Shown here piece after piece: positions 48,219 to 60,183 of a stretch of DNA of 64,000 nt. Made by a program: the position numbers and the translations under genes. The stretch comes from an uncultured Jannaschia sp. Lineage in GTDB: Bacteria; Pseudomonadota; Alphaproteobacteria; Rhodobacterales; Rhodobacteraceae. The stretch covers positions 1 to 64,000 of the forward strand of contig NZ_CANLTQ010000011.1 of NCBI RefSeq assembly GCF_947494025.1, given 5' to 3'. The notes beneath the pieces were generated by a model. That model worked only from the letters and a program-made list of their open reading frames with translations. It was not told the DNA's origin and did no database searches. Position 1 is the first letter of the stretch, and the number at the start of each line of letters is the position of its first letter.

Positions 48219-49430
48219 TCAGGCCTCGGAGCGCGTCGGCGGGCTTGCGTAGCGGCTGCCGCGAGGTCTGGCCACATTATCGAAATCGCGGGCCAACCGG
48301 TGCAGGGCGTCGCACACCCGCGGCCCGGCCAGCGGGGCCCCGTGGCCCGACAGGATCAGGTCGGGCGCGAGCTCGGCCAGCCGCCGCGCGGAGTCGCGCG
48401 CCTGGTCCCATTCCGTCGTGAAATAGGCGGGCGGGCCGTGGATCTCGGGGGCCTGCGTCGCCACGGCATAGGCGGATTCCTGGCGCGTGGTGACGACGGC
48501 GTCGCCGGCAAGCAGCGTCCGGTCGCGCGCGCGCCACAAGGAGATGTGGCCTAGCGCGTGGCCGGGCGTATGGAGCCAGCGCCAGTCCGGCGCCCCCGGG
48601 ACCGTACCGTCGTCGGGCAGGGAACGGAGGCGCGGCCGCACGTCCACGGGCGCGGTCGGATACAGGCCAGCGAGCGCCGCCATCGCCCCGCCGCCGACGC
48701 TCGGATCGCCCGGGGGGTAAGCCCGCGAGCCGTCGAGATAGGGATGTTCCAGCGGGTGCGCGAAAACGGGGGCGTCCCAGCGTTCGGCCAGTTCCTCGAG
48801 CGCGCCGACATGGTCGAAATGCCCGTGGGTCATCACGATGGCCGCGGGGCGGGCGCCGGATCCGAACCGTTCCGTCGCCGCCGCCGCGATCGGGCGCGCC
48901 GTGCCGGTCAGGCCGGCATCGACGAGGATCCAGTTCCGGTCGCCGGCGCCGCGTGGCCCGAGAAAGGCGACGTTGACGATGCCGAGCCGGCGATAGGCGA
49001 GTTCCGGCGCCACCTCGCGGATGCGCGACCCGCGCTCGATCCGCGCGATCGCGTCCGCGCCGACCGGAACCTGGCGACCCACGCGGCGCTGTGACCGTTC
49101 CGGCCGGTCCGTCAGAAGCGCCACCGCGATCGAGAACAGGCCGTAGCCTGCCAGCAATCCCCGCACCTCCGGCGGCTCGTGCTTGAGCATCGCGGCGGCG
49201 GCGCAGAAGCCCGCGCCCTGAAGCGCGTCGAGCGCCAGATGCTCGGACATCGACAGCGGCGCCGTCGAGGGCCGGTCGTAGCGGGTCAGCAGGCTATAGG
49301 CCGCGACACCGGCGCCGGCCGCCGCAAGCGGCGCGTGGAGCCGTCTGTTCCAGCGCAGGATCCGGGGCGCCGCGACAAGCGCGGCCGCGGACAGCGCGTC
49401 GAGCGCGGCATGAAGGCGGGGCGGGATCAT
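48219..49430 (-). CDS. MBL-fold metallo-hydrolase with N-terminal hydrophobic domain
   Basis: N-terminal ~120-aa hydrophobic region; AIVMTHGHFDHVGALEEL, HTPGHALGHISLW, LLAGDAVV, ILSGHGAPL. Confidence 0.85.
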   Translation of the reverse strand: MIPPRLHAALDALSAAALVAAPRILRWNRRLHAPLAAAGAGVAAYSLLTRYDRPSTAPLSMSEHLALDALQGAGFCAAAAMLKHEPPEVRGLLAGYGLFSIAVALLTDRPERSQRRVGRQVPVGADAIARIERGSRIREVAPELAYRRLGIVNVAFLGPRGAGDRNWILVDAGLTGTARPIAAAATERFGSGARPAAIVMTHGHFDHVGALEELAERWDAPVFAHPLEHPYLDGSRAYPPGDPSVGGGAMAALAGLYPTAPVDVRPRLRSLPDDGTVPGAPDWRWLHTPGHALGHISLWRARDRTLLAGDAVVTTRQESAYAVATQAPEIHGPPAYFTTEWDQARDSARRLAELAPDLILSGHGAPLAGPRVCDALHRLARDFDNVARPRGSRYASPPTRSEA

Positions 49431-49558
49431 GATCGGCCACCCCGGTTCGCCCGGGCGATCGCCTCGATAGGTCCGGCCGGGCCGGGCGGGCGCTTGTCCG
49501 ACGGGTCATGCGGGGTTGATGCGTCGATCATGATGGCCTCCCGAGATCACAAAGGCGC

Positions 49559-49583
49559 AACGCGGGGTACGACGCGGCGTTCC
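49559..49583 (-). promoter_or_regulatory. EcfG-like promoter GGAAC-N16-CGTT
   Basis: Reverse complement GGAACgccgcgtcgtaccccgCGTT, about 130 nt upstream of the MBL gene. Confidence 0.5.
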
Positions 49584-49587
49584 GATG

Positions 49588-50127
49588 TCACGGCCCGCCC
49601 GTCGCCGCCGCGTTCGCCTCGGCCTGTGCTTTGCGCGACGCGCGCCACAACGCCCAGCCGCCCGCGATCATCGCCGCCCCCCAGACGAGGAAGCCCACAT
49701 CCCACCAGATCCATTGCGCTCGGGGAACGGTCTCGTTGACATGGTGCAATCCGAGGATCTGATGGCTGAGGAGCCCTTCGGCGACGTTGAAGAGCCCGAA
49801 ACCCATCAGGAGCGTGCCTGCCAGCAGGCGGTTGGACCAGCGCAGGTGCGTGCCCCGCGCCGCGCGCCAAAGCAGGACGAGGCCGACAAGGACGAAGACG
49901 TAGGCCGTGGCATGGAAAAGCCCGTCGAAGAGCGTGTTCCCGCGCAGGCCCTCGACCGTGTCCACCGGAAAGCCCGCGCTGCTGGCCATGTGGTGCCATT
50001 GAAGGATCTGGTGGAGGACGATCCCGTCGAAGAACCCGCCGATGCCGAGGCCGAAAAAGATGCCGGCGGCGGTCGGAAAGGTCGTGGCGGCGCGTTCGGT
50101 CTCGGGCAGGGGCGTCGTGCGGGGCAT
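49588..50127 (-). CDS. DUF2243 family membrane protein
   Basis: GIFFGLGIGGFFDGIVLHQILQWHHMASSAGFPVDTVEGLRGNTLFDGLFHATAYVFVLVGL...FNVAEGLLSHQILGLHHVNE. Confidence 0.9.
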   Translation of the reverse strand: MPRTTPLPETERAATTFPTAAGIFFGLGIGGFFDGIVLHQILQWHHMASSAGFPVDTVEGLRGNTLFDGLFHATAYVFVLVGLVLLWRAARGTHLRWSNRLLAGTLLMGFGLFNVAEGLLSHQILGLHHVNETVPRAQWIWWDVGFLVWGAAMIAGGWALWRASRKAQAEANAAATGGP

Positions 50128-50157
50128 TCGGCAAGAACCGTGTTGGGACTGCGTCAC

Positions 50158-50183
50158 AACGGGCCGGCAAGGCGAAGCGTTCC
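50158..50183 (-). promoter_or_regulatory. EcfG-like promoter GGAAC-N17-CGTT
   Basis: Reverse complement GGAACgcttcgccttgccggccCGTT, about 30 nt upstream of the DUF2243 start. Confidence 0.6.
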
Positions 50184-50316
50184 CGTGCCCACGCTCCCCG
50201 GTTCCCGTGGCAGGACATGGGAGCGATCCCTGCCGGCACATCTCCGTGGCCGGAAACAGGCCACGGAGATGCGGGCGCCCGCGATCCGGCCGGACCGACG
50301 GGGCCAGCGGGCCGGG

Positions 50317-52542
<2,226 letters not shown>

Positions 52543-52576
52543 ATGCGGAGTGCCTGACAAGTAGGGAGCGTCGGGT

Positions 52577-52601
52577 AACGCGATCGCATCGACCCGGTTC
52601 C
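52577..52601 (-). promoter_or_regulatory. EcfG-like promoter GGAAC-N16-CGTT
   Basis: Reverse complement GGAACcgggtcgatgcgatcgCGTT, about 34 nt upstream of the glgX start. Confidence 0.6.
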
Positions 52602-53149
52602 GTCGCCTGCCGCGGCGGGACACGTCGCCGTGATGCTCCGCGCGGGGTCGGGACCGACCGACGGGCGTGTGGATCACGAGCGTCCGGGCACGCTCGATCC
52701 GCATGGCGGGGCGCCGTCAGGACGCGTACGGACGCACGGCAGGCGGGTCCGCCGCCCGCGCCGTGTCTCCCTTCCAGGACCGCGAGGGGTCCGCGCGGGA
52801 ACGGCTCCCCCGCGAAGAGTCGGGCGGTGCTGCGACGGGGCAGGCGGGATTGGCGGGACGGCTTGCGGAGCCTGCCGCGCGGGTTCGTCGGCGCGATCCC
52901 GTCCTTCGCGGCGGTGCCGATGTCGATCATCCCGCCCGGCGTCGGAATGATCCGCCAAAGGCCCCATCGGACAGGTCTCGATCGGCCACCTCGTCGTCGC
53001 GGGGATCGTGTTCGCGGCCTTGCTCGGCTTGCCCGACATCTTCGCCAATGGCCGAAACACGACCGGGAGCCGTTCGGCCGGCAAGATCGGCTCGGCGGAT
53101 GACCCCATCGTGTTGATGGCCGACCTGCGGAGTGCCTTCCGCCGCACGG

Positions 53150-53510
53150 ACTGCGGGCGGTGCGTGCACGCGGAAGCGGCGCCATCGTCAACATCGCCTC
53201 GCGCGCCGCGCATTGCGGCTGACCCGACGCATCCGTCTGCGTCATCGGCAGGCACGGCGTCCTCGGTCTTACCCGCACACCGGGTGCCGAATGGGCGGGG
53301 CTGGCGTGCAGGGTGAACTCGACCTTGCCCCGTTTCTTTCTGACCGAGCTGAGATGCGAACGCATGCCGGCCGCGCACAAGGAGGCCGCGCATTCCCGCG
53401 GATCGCTTCGGCACGGCGTGTGAACCTGTCCGCGCGGCGGACTTCGTGACCGGCACGGACATCGCCGCCGTCGACGGCGGCTCTCTCGCGGACGGGATCT
53501 CGCCGGCGAC
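53150..53510 (+). pseudogene. Degenerate SDR oxidoreductase remnant
   Basis: Across frames: GSGAIVNIASRAAH, VIGRHGVLGLTRTPGAEWAGL, RVNSTLPRFFLTEL, MPAAHKEAA, FVTGTDIAAVDGGSLADGI. Confidence 0.6.
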
Positions 53511-53637
53511 GGGCCCGGCGCGGCGACAAACCGACGGCGGCGCCCTCGGGCATCTTGCGTAATACGCCGATGATCCCGAGGATCGGGCGCGAAGGCGGCG
53601 ACGGATCCCGAGCGCCGCCATGATTGGGGAGTTTGCG

Positions 53638-54924
53638 ATGTCCGACCGAACCTACGCCTTCGACACGCTGGCCGTCCATGCCGGGGCCGAGCCGGACCCC
53701 GCCACCGGCGCGCGTCAGGTGCCGATCTACCAGACCACGGCCTACGTGTTCCGGGACGCCGACCACGCCGCCAAGCTCTTCAACCTCGAGGAGGTCGGCT
53801 TCATCTATTCGCGGCTGACCAACCCGACGGTGCAGGCGCTGGCCACGCGGATCGCGGCGCTCGAGGGCGCGGCCGGCGGCATCGCCTGCTCGTCGGGACA
53901 CGCGGCGCAGATCATGGCGCTGTTCCCGCTGATGCAGCCGGGGCGCAACATCGTCGCCTCTTCCCGGCTTTATGGCGGCACCGTCACGCAGTTCACCCAT
54001 ACGATCCGGCGCTTCGGCTGGCGGGCGAGCTTCGTGGACACCGACGACCTCGACGCGGTGGAGGCGGCGATCGACGACGACACCCGCGCGATCTTCTGCG
54101 AAACGATCGCCAATCCCGGCGGCTACGTCACCGATCTGGACGCCATGGCGCGGATCGCCGACCGCCACGGCATTCCGCTGATCGTCGACAACACCACCGC
54201 GACGCCCTGGCTCTGCCGCCCGATGGAGCATGGCGCCACGCTCGTGGTCCATTCGACCACCAAGTACCTCACGGGCAACGGCACGGTCACCGGCGGCGCG
54301 GTGATGGATTCGGGCCGGTTCGACTGGAGCGCCTCGGACAAGTTCCCGGCCCTGTCGAAGCCGGAGCCGGCCTATCACGGCCTGACCTTCGCGTCGCTTG
54401 GCGCGATGGCCTTCACGTTCCATTCGATCGCCATCGGCCTGCGCGACCTCGGCATGACCATGAATCCGCAGGGCGCGCATTACACGTTGATGGGGATCGA
54501 GACGCTGGGCCTCCGGATGGAGCGCCACGTCGCGAACGCCCGCAAGGTTGCCGAATGGCTGGAGAACGACTCCCGGATCGAGGCGGTGACCTATGCCGGC
54601 CTTCCCTCCTCGCCCTATCACGAGCGGGCGAAGCGGATCGTGCCGAAGGGGGCGGGGGCGCTCTTCACCGTGAGGGTCCGGGGCGGCTACGACGCCTGCG
54701 TGAAACTGGTCGATGCGCTGCGGCTTTTCAGCCACGTCGCCAATCTCGGCGACACGCGGTCGCTGGTGATTCACCCCGCCTCCACCACCCACCGGCAACT
54801 CGAGGCCGAGCAGCAGATGGCCGCCGGCGCCGCGCCGAACGTGGTTCGCCTGTCCATCGGGATCGAGGATCCGGACGACATCATCGCCGACCTGGATCAG
54901 GCTCTGTCTGCGGCCACGTCCTGA
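53638..54924 (+). CDS. metY: O-acetylhomoserine aminocarboxypropyltransferase/cysteine synthase family
   Basis: FDTLAVHAGAEPDPATGARQVPIYQTTAYVFRDADHAAKLFNLEEVGFIYSRLTNPTVQAL; STTKYLTGNGTVTGG. Confidence 0.94.
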   Translation: MSDRTYAFDTLAVHAGAEPDPATGARQVPIYQTTAYVFRDADHAAKLFNLEEVGFIYSRLTNPTVQALATRIAALEGAAGGIACSSGHAAQIMALFPLMQPGRNIVASSRLYGGTVTQFTHTIRRFGWRASFVDTDDLDAVEAAIDDDTRAIFCETIANPGGYVTDLDAMARIADRHGIPLIVDNTTATPWLCRPMEHGATLVVHSTTKYLTGNGTVTGGAVMDSGRFDWSASDKFPALSKPEPAYHGLTFASLGAMAFTFHSIAIGLRDLGMTMNPQGAHYTLMGIETLGLRMERHVANARKVAEWLENDSRIEAVTYAGLPSSPYHERAKRIVPKGAGALFTVRVRGGYDACVKLVDALRLFSHVANLGDTRSLVIHPASTTHRQLEAEQQMAAGAAPNVVRLSIGIEDPDDIIADLDQALSAATS

Positions 54925-55423
54925 TGGCGCGGCGTCCCGACGGCCCCTGACGGGGTCGACGGGATCTTTTGCGCGCGTCCGGCGCGTTCCGCGTCGCGCA
55001 CACCAGAAGGGCCATCTGCGTCCGGTTGGTCGCGCCCAGCTTGCGCATCGGATGCCGCACATGGACCTTGACCGTCGCCTCCGACAGGAGGTCGAGCTCA
55101 CGGCCGATCGCCTTGTTGGTGAGCCCCTTCTCCAGCTCCATGAGGACGTCGCGCTGCCGCCGGGTGAGACGGTCATCGTTGGCGCTGATGCGGAACCGGA
55201 AACCCTTGCCCGGCGGGCCCCGCCCGTTCGGTGGGGACGTCTCGGGCGGTGTCTGCATCATCAAGGGCGACATCCGGGCGCCCATCGACGTCGCATGCGG
55301 GTAGTAGGACCTGCCCGCGAGGATGGACCGGATCGCGGCGGCCGCGACCTCCGGCGTCATCTCCGTCGGCACGATGCCCCGCACGCCGAGCGTGATGGCG
55401 GTCTGGATGCGTCGTTCGTCCAC
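54881..55423 (-). pseudogene. Truncated NarL/LuxR-type response regulator (partial REC + HTH)
   Basis: ITLGVRGIVPTEMTPEVAAAAIRSILAGRSYYP (REC end) + LTRRQRDVLMELEKGLTNKAIGRELDLLSEATVKVHVRHPMRKLGATNRTQMALLV; no REC phosphoacceptor region; C-terminal tail runs into metY. Confidence 0.65.
54936..54970 (+). terminator. Rho-independent terminator downstream of metY
   Basis: CCCGACGGCCCC-TGAC-GGGGTCGACGGG followed by ATCTTTT. Confidence 0.7.
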
Positions 55424-55769
55424 GTGATCGGCGGGCAGGACGAGCGGCCAATCCTCGGCGCGTCCTTCGATGTGGTGCCCGGCGACCCGATCGCCATCCG
55501 CGCAACGCGTGGTTCATGGCCTTTGGCGGGACGCCGATGGGGGGCCGTGCTACATCCAACGGGCCTTCGTCTTCTCCCGGCGAGAGCTGATCGAAGGGGG
55601 CGAAGATGGAATGGACCCGCGGCCGCTCCGACACGGTTCTGGACGACGAAGCCAAGTTCATCCCGCCGCCCCGGGTATCCGCAATCCGCGGGCGGCGTGA
55701 TGTATCCTTGTCGGGTCCGTCCGGCCCCGCGACGTCCGACCGAGACAAACCCGAACCCGGAGATCGACC

Positions 55770-56699
55770 ATGCCCCTCGGCGCCATACCCGGCCTGCACC
55801 ACGTGACCGCGATCTGCGGCGCACCGCAGGCCAACCTCGACTTCTACGCAGGCCGCCTCGGCCAGCGGCTCGTCAAGAAGACCGTCAACTTCGACGCGCC
55901 GGACACCTACCACCTCTATTACGGCGACGCGGCCGGCACGCCCGGCACGATCATGACCTTCTTCCCCTTTGCCGATGCCGGACCGGGCCGTGTCGGGTCC
56001 GGCATGGCCAGCGCGGTGGCCTATGCCGTGTCGAAACGGGCGTTCGACCTCTGGATGGATCGGCTCGCGCGCGATACGGCGGACTTCGATGGCCCCGCGG
56101 AACGGTTCGGCCAGCGTCTGCTCGTCCTGCGCGATCCCGACGGCGCGCCGGTGGAACTCGTCGAGAGCGGGGCCGCATCGGGCGAGGCGCTTGACGGTTT
56201 CCATTCCGTCACCCTGTGGGAGCGCGATCCCGAGCCGACGGCCCGCCTGCTTGTCGACCTGTTCGGCTATGCGGAGGCGGGCCGCGAAAGCTGCGAGGGC
56301 GTGGAGCGCCTGCGCTTCGAGGCACCAGGGGGCGGCCGGGCCGCGACGATCGACATCATGCGATCCGACGCGCCGGCAATCCGGCGCAGCGGGGCCGGCA
56401 CGATCCACCACGTCGCCTTCCGCGCCGAGAACGACGCGGTGCAACGCGGCTGGCACGACCGGCTTGCGACGGCGGGGTTCGACGTGACCCCGGTGATCGA
56501 CCGGCAATACTTCAATGCGATCTACTTCCGCGAGCCGGGCGGCGTGCTCTTCGAGATCGCGACCGACCCGCCGGGCTTCGCCACCGACGAGCCGGCGGAG
56601 ACGATGGGGCAGGCACTGATGCTGCCGCCGAAATACGAGGGGATGCGGGACCGCATCGAGCGCGTCCTGCCCCCGCTACGGCCGGCCAAGGACCCGTGA
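55770..56699 (+). CDS. Ring-cleaving dioxygenase / glyoxalase superfamily (MhqO-like)
   Basis: GLHHVTAICGAPQANLDFYAGRLGQRLVKKTVNFDAPDTYHLYYGDAAGTPGTIMTFFPF. Confidence 0.92.
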   Translation: MPLGAIPGLHHVTAICGAPQANLDFYAGRLGQRLVKKTVNFDAPDTYHLYYGDAAGTPGTIMTFFPFADAGPGRVGSGMASAVAYAVSKRAFDLWMDRLARDTADFDGPAERFGQRLLVLRDPDGAPVELVESGAASGEALDGFHSVTLWERDPEPTARLLVDLFGYAEAGRESCEGVERLRFEAPGGGRAATIDIMRSDAPAIRRSGAGTIHHVAFRAENDAVQRGWHDRLATAGFDVTPVIDRQYFNAIYFREPGGVLFEIATDPPGFATDEPAETMGQALMLPPKYEGMRDRIERVLPPLRPAKDP

Positions 56700-57006
56700 T
56701 CCGGAGCGGCGGCCGGCCGGGCGGCGAAGAGTCACCTCGTCCTGCGGCTTTGTCAGGACACGCCGACGTCTTCGGCTTTTCCGGCGCGACCCTCGGGCCG
56801 GGGCGATGCACCCGGCCGGAAGCAGGATGACCTTCAGGGCCATGCGCCCAAACGCTTCGGCTACGCAGCCCGGCTCGGGCGCGTTGCCGTCGACATGCGC
56901 CGCTAAGTGCGCGATCATATCCCGTACCGGGGAAAGCGCGACGCCGCTGCGCGACGGGACGTCTGCGATCCGCCGCGTCAGTCGGGCGGGCCGGAACGGG
57001 TTTCCC

Positions 57007-59301
57007 CTATCGCGGGCCGTCGAAGGCCCTGATGTCGGACACCTCGCCTTGCCACTTTTCGACCTGCACGCAGCAGAGCTGGCCCGTGGACCCCTGCGCG
57101 AGGCGCGAAGTCCCGGCGTCACGCGTCACGGCGTTGGGGTTGCCGTGCTGGCATATCCGCTGTCCATCGAGGTCGACCGGGTCGTACCAAGCGCCCGTGG
57201 GAAGGTTGACGACCCCCTTCGTGACCGAGTCGGTGATCGCGACGGCCGCCAGGCACGCGCCCCGGTCGCTCGAGATCCGGATGAGGTCTCCGTCCGCGAC
57301 GCCGCGATCCCGCGCGTCGTCGGGATTGAGATACGCGACCTCACGGCCCTTGCGCTTGGAGGCCTGCGAGGCCGCGCCGAAATCGAGCTGGCTGTGCAGG
57401 CGCGTCGCGGGCTGGTTCGAGACCAGCCACAGCGGACAGGACGACGTGGGCACCTCGACCCGGTCGAGCCACGCCGGATGCCCCGGGCAATCGGGGTAGC
57501 GGAACTCGGCGATCGTCTCGGAATAAAGCTCGATCCGGCCGCTCGGTGTTGGCAGGGGATGCGCGACCGGGTCCGTTCGGAACCGACGCAGCATGCCGCC
57601 GTCGTCGACGGGCGCCGGCAGGTCGACCTCGCCCGCCGCGCGGAACGCCTCGAAGTCCGGCGCCGGAAGGCCGCGGGCCTCGAGCGTCGCGCGGGTCGGC
57701 TCGTAGAGGTGGCGCAGCCAGCCTTCGGCGTCGCGCCCTTCCGTGAAGGCATCCTCGCAATCCATGCGGGCCGCGAGATCCCGGAAGATCGCGAAGTCGT
57801 CCCGCGCTTCGGCGAACGGCTCCGCGAGCGCGCGCATCGCCACCATCTGCAGGTCGGTCTTCGCGGCGCCGATATCCTCCCGTTCGAGGCTCATGGTGGC
57901 CGGCAAGACGATATCCGCATGCCGTGCGCTGGCCGTCCAGGCGAAGTCCTGCACGACGAGCGTGTCGATCCCGGCGAAGGCTCGGGTCAGTCGCGTCAGA
58001 TCCTGGTGATGGTGGAACGGATTGCCCCCGGCCCAGTAGACCAGCTTGATCTCCGGGTAGGTGAGGCGCTGGCCGTTGAAGTCGAACGCGGTGTTCGGGT
58101 TCAGCAGCATGTCGGAGATGCGCGCGCAGGGAATGAACGCCTCCACCCCGTTCCGGCCCTGGGGAAGCGTCGGCAGGGGCAGGTCGATCGGGACGCGGCC
58201 GGTATGCCCGAGCGAGCCGAGCGCGTAGTTGTATCCCGCTCCCGGCAATCCGATCTGGCCCAGCATCGCGGCGAGCGCGATCCCGGCCCAGACCGGCTGC
58301 TCGCCATGCTCGGCTCGTTGCAGGGAATGCGACACCGTGATCAGCGTCCGGCCCTTCGCGGCATCGAGGGACAGGGCGGCGATGACCTCCGCGTCGAGGC
58401 CGGTGATGGCGGCGGCCCAGTCGGGCGTCTTCGCCACGCCGTCCGCATCGCCGCGAACATAGGCAAGCAGCCTGTCCGCGCCGACGCAGTGCGTCTCTAG
58501 GTAGCCTCGATCGGCCAGGCCGCGCGCGTCGAGGACATGCATCATGGCCAGCATCATCGCGGTGTCGGTGCCGGGATCGGGCGCGATCCACTCGGCCCGC
58601 GCCTCCGGCGGAAAGTCCCCCCGAAGGGGGCTCACGTTGACGAAGCGCGTACCGCGCGCGGCGGCCTCGGCCATCGATCCCCGTTCGATATGCCGAGAAA
58701 TGCCGCCTGCCGCGACGTTCGTGTTCTTCACGGCCATTCCGCCGAACGCGATGACCAGATCGGTATGCTCGACAATCTGCGCCCAGGTGACGTTATGGCG
58801 CGAGATCGCCTCGAACGATCCGACGACATGGGGCAGCAGAAACGTCGAGGCCCCGGCGCTGTAGCTGCCGACCGACCCGACATAGCCGCCGAGGGCGACA
58901 TTCAGGAAGCGGTGCAGCTGGCCCTGGACGTGATGGAACCGGCCCGCGCTGGCCCAGCCGTAGGAGCCGCCGAACACCGCCTCGGCCCCGTGGGCGTCGC
59001 GCACGCGCAGCAGCTCGGCGGCGAGCCGGTCGAGCGCTTCGTCCCAGGGGACCTCCACATACTCGTCCGTTCCCCGGCGATCGTCGGGCCCGGGACCGCG
59101 CTCCAGCCAGCCGCGCCGGATCGCGGGTCGCGCGACCCGCGCACGGTGACGAAGCGCATCCGTGAAGTTCTCGAGCAGCGGGGAGGGATCGGGATCGTCT
59201 GGATGGGGCCGGATCTCGAGACGATCCCCCTGCAGGCGGCCGCGGAAGCGGCCCCAATGGGAGCTGTGGGGCAATCCCCAGTTCGGTCCGTCCTCTGCCA
59301 T
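57007..59301 (-). CDS. Molybdopterin-dependent oxidoreductase, biotin-sulfoxide/TMAO reductase-like, no evident Tat signal
   Basis: GPNWGLPHSSHWGRFRGRL; VPWDEALDRLAAEL; FGGSYGWASAGRFHHVQGQLHRFLN; TATSASID-like C-terminal molybdopterin-binding region. Confidence 0.88.
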   Translation of the reverse strand: MAEDGPNWGLPHSSHWGRFRGRLQGDRLEIRPHPDDPDPSPLLENFTDALRHRARVARPAIRRGWLERGPGPDDRRGTDEYVEVPWDEALDRLAAELLRVRDAHGAEAVFGGSYGWASAGRFHHVQGQLHRFLNVALGGYVGSVGSYSAGASTFLLPHVVGSFEAISRHNVTWAQIVEHTDLVIAFGGMAVKNTNVAAGGISRHIERGSMAEAAARGTRFVNVSPLRGDFPPEARAEWIAPDPGTDTAMMLAMMHVLDARGLADRGYLETHCVGADRLLAYVRGDADGVAKTPDWAAAITGLDAEVIAALSLDAAKGRTLITVSHSLQRAEHGEQPVWAGIALAAMLGQIGLPGAGYNYALGSLGHTGRVPIDLPLPTLPQGRNGVEAFIPCARISDMLLNPNTAFDFNGQRLTYPEIKLVYWAGGNPFHHHQDLTRLTRAFAGIDTLVVQDFAWTASARHADIVLPATMSLEREDIGAAKTDLQMVAMRALAEPFAEARDDFAIFRDLAARMDCEDAFTEGRDAEGWLRHLYEPTRATLEARGLPAPDFEAFRAAGEVDLPAPVDDGGMLRRFRTDPVAHPLPTPSGRIELYSETIAEFRYPDCPGHPAWLDRVEVPTSSCPLWLVSNQPATRLHSQLDFGAASQASKRKGREVAYLNPDDARDRGVADGDLIRISSDRGACLAAVAITDSVTKGVVNLPTGAWYDPVDLDGQRICQHGNPNAVTRDAGTSRLAQGSTGQLCCVQVEKWQGEVSDIRAFDGPR

Positions 59302-59321
59302 GTCCGTCTATCCTCTCGTCG

Positions 59322-60122
59322 TCAGGGTCGATCACGCGGGCTGAGGGCGATATCCTCCAGCGTGAGGTTGCCGTATATCAGTTGAAGGTGCCGATGGGCG
59401 TTTTCCATGTGGTCGCGCATCAGGGCGGCGGCGCGATCCCCGTCGCCGACCCGGACGGCTTCGACGATCCGGCCGTGGAAACCGCAATTCTCCTCCGACC
59501 AGGCGCCGTGCAGCCGATGGTCCGCGCTGTCGCGGGCGGTCGCCGAGACGAGCAGCCCGGCCAGAACCTCGACCATCAACGAAAGCAGCGGATTGGGCGA
59601 GGCGGCGGCGAGAACGGTATGGAACGCGAACTCGGCCTCGCGCTGGCGGCGCCGTCCTTGCGCGTCCCCGGCGGAGCGGGCCGAGATCTCGATGAGCTCC
59701 GCGAGTTCGGCGAAGGTCGCGGCGTCGACGTGACCGACCACCGACCGGGTGGCCTGGACCTCGATCATGGTGCGCAGCTCGTAGATGTCCTGAATGGTCG
59801 CCGCCTCGAAGTAGCAGAAGTTCCGGATCGACTGGATCGCCTCGCGCGCGCCGCTGGCGGCGACCACCGGACCGCCCTTCGGTCCGGTGCGGAGCTGGAT
59901 CAGTCCCTGCACCTCGAGTTCCCGGAGCGCTTCGCGGATCGTCGCCCGGCTGACGCCGTAGGCCGCGATCATGTCCCGCTCGATCGGCAGCGCGTCGCCG
60001 GGCCGCAGACGCTGCACGATGATCGAGGCGCGTATCTGTCCGGCGACGACGGCCGATCGCTTGGGCGGCCGGGCCGGGCGAGGCGCGGGCTTCCGCCCCT
60101 GCTTCATCGAACCCACCGCCAT
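59322..60122 (-). CDS. FadR-type GntR family regulator
   Basis: RPGDALPIERDMIAAYGVSRATIREALRELEVQGLIQLRTGPKGGPVV; FCD-like C-terminal domain. Confidence 0.92.
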   Translation of the reverse strand: MAVGSMKQGRKPAPRPARPPKRSAVVAGQIRASIIVQRLRPGDALPIERDMIAAYGVSRATIREALRELEVQGLIQLRTGPKGGPVVAASGAREAIQSIRNFCYFEAATIQDIYELRTMIEVQATRSVVGHVDAATFAELAELIEISARSAGDAQGRRRQREAEFAFHTVLAAASPNPLLSLMVEVLAGLLVSATARDSADHRLHGAWSEENCGFHGRIVEAVRVGDGDRAAALMRDHMENAHRHLQLIYGNLTLEDIALSPRDRP

Positions 60123-60143
60123 CGGACACCTCGCGCGTAAGGC

Positions 60144-60170
60144 CCCCCGCGGGCGAGCGCCCGCCGGGGG
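60144..60170 (-). terminator. GC-rich stem-loop after Liv SBP gene
   Basis: CCCCCGCGGGCG-AG-CGCCCGCCGGGGG, near-perfect stem. Confidence 0.5.
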
Positions 60171-60183
60171 ATGTGACGACCGT

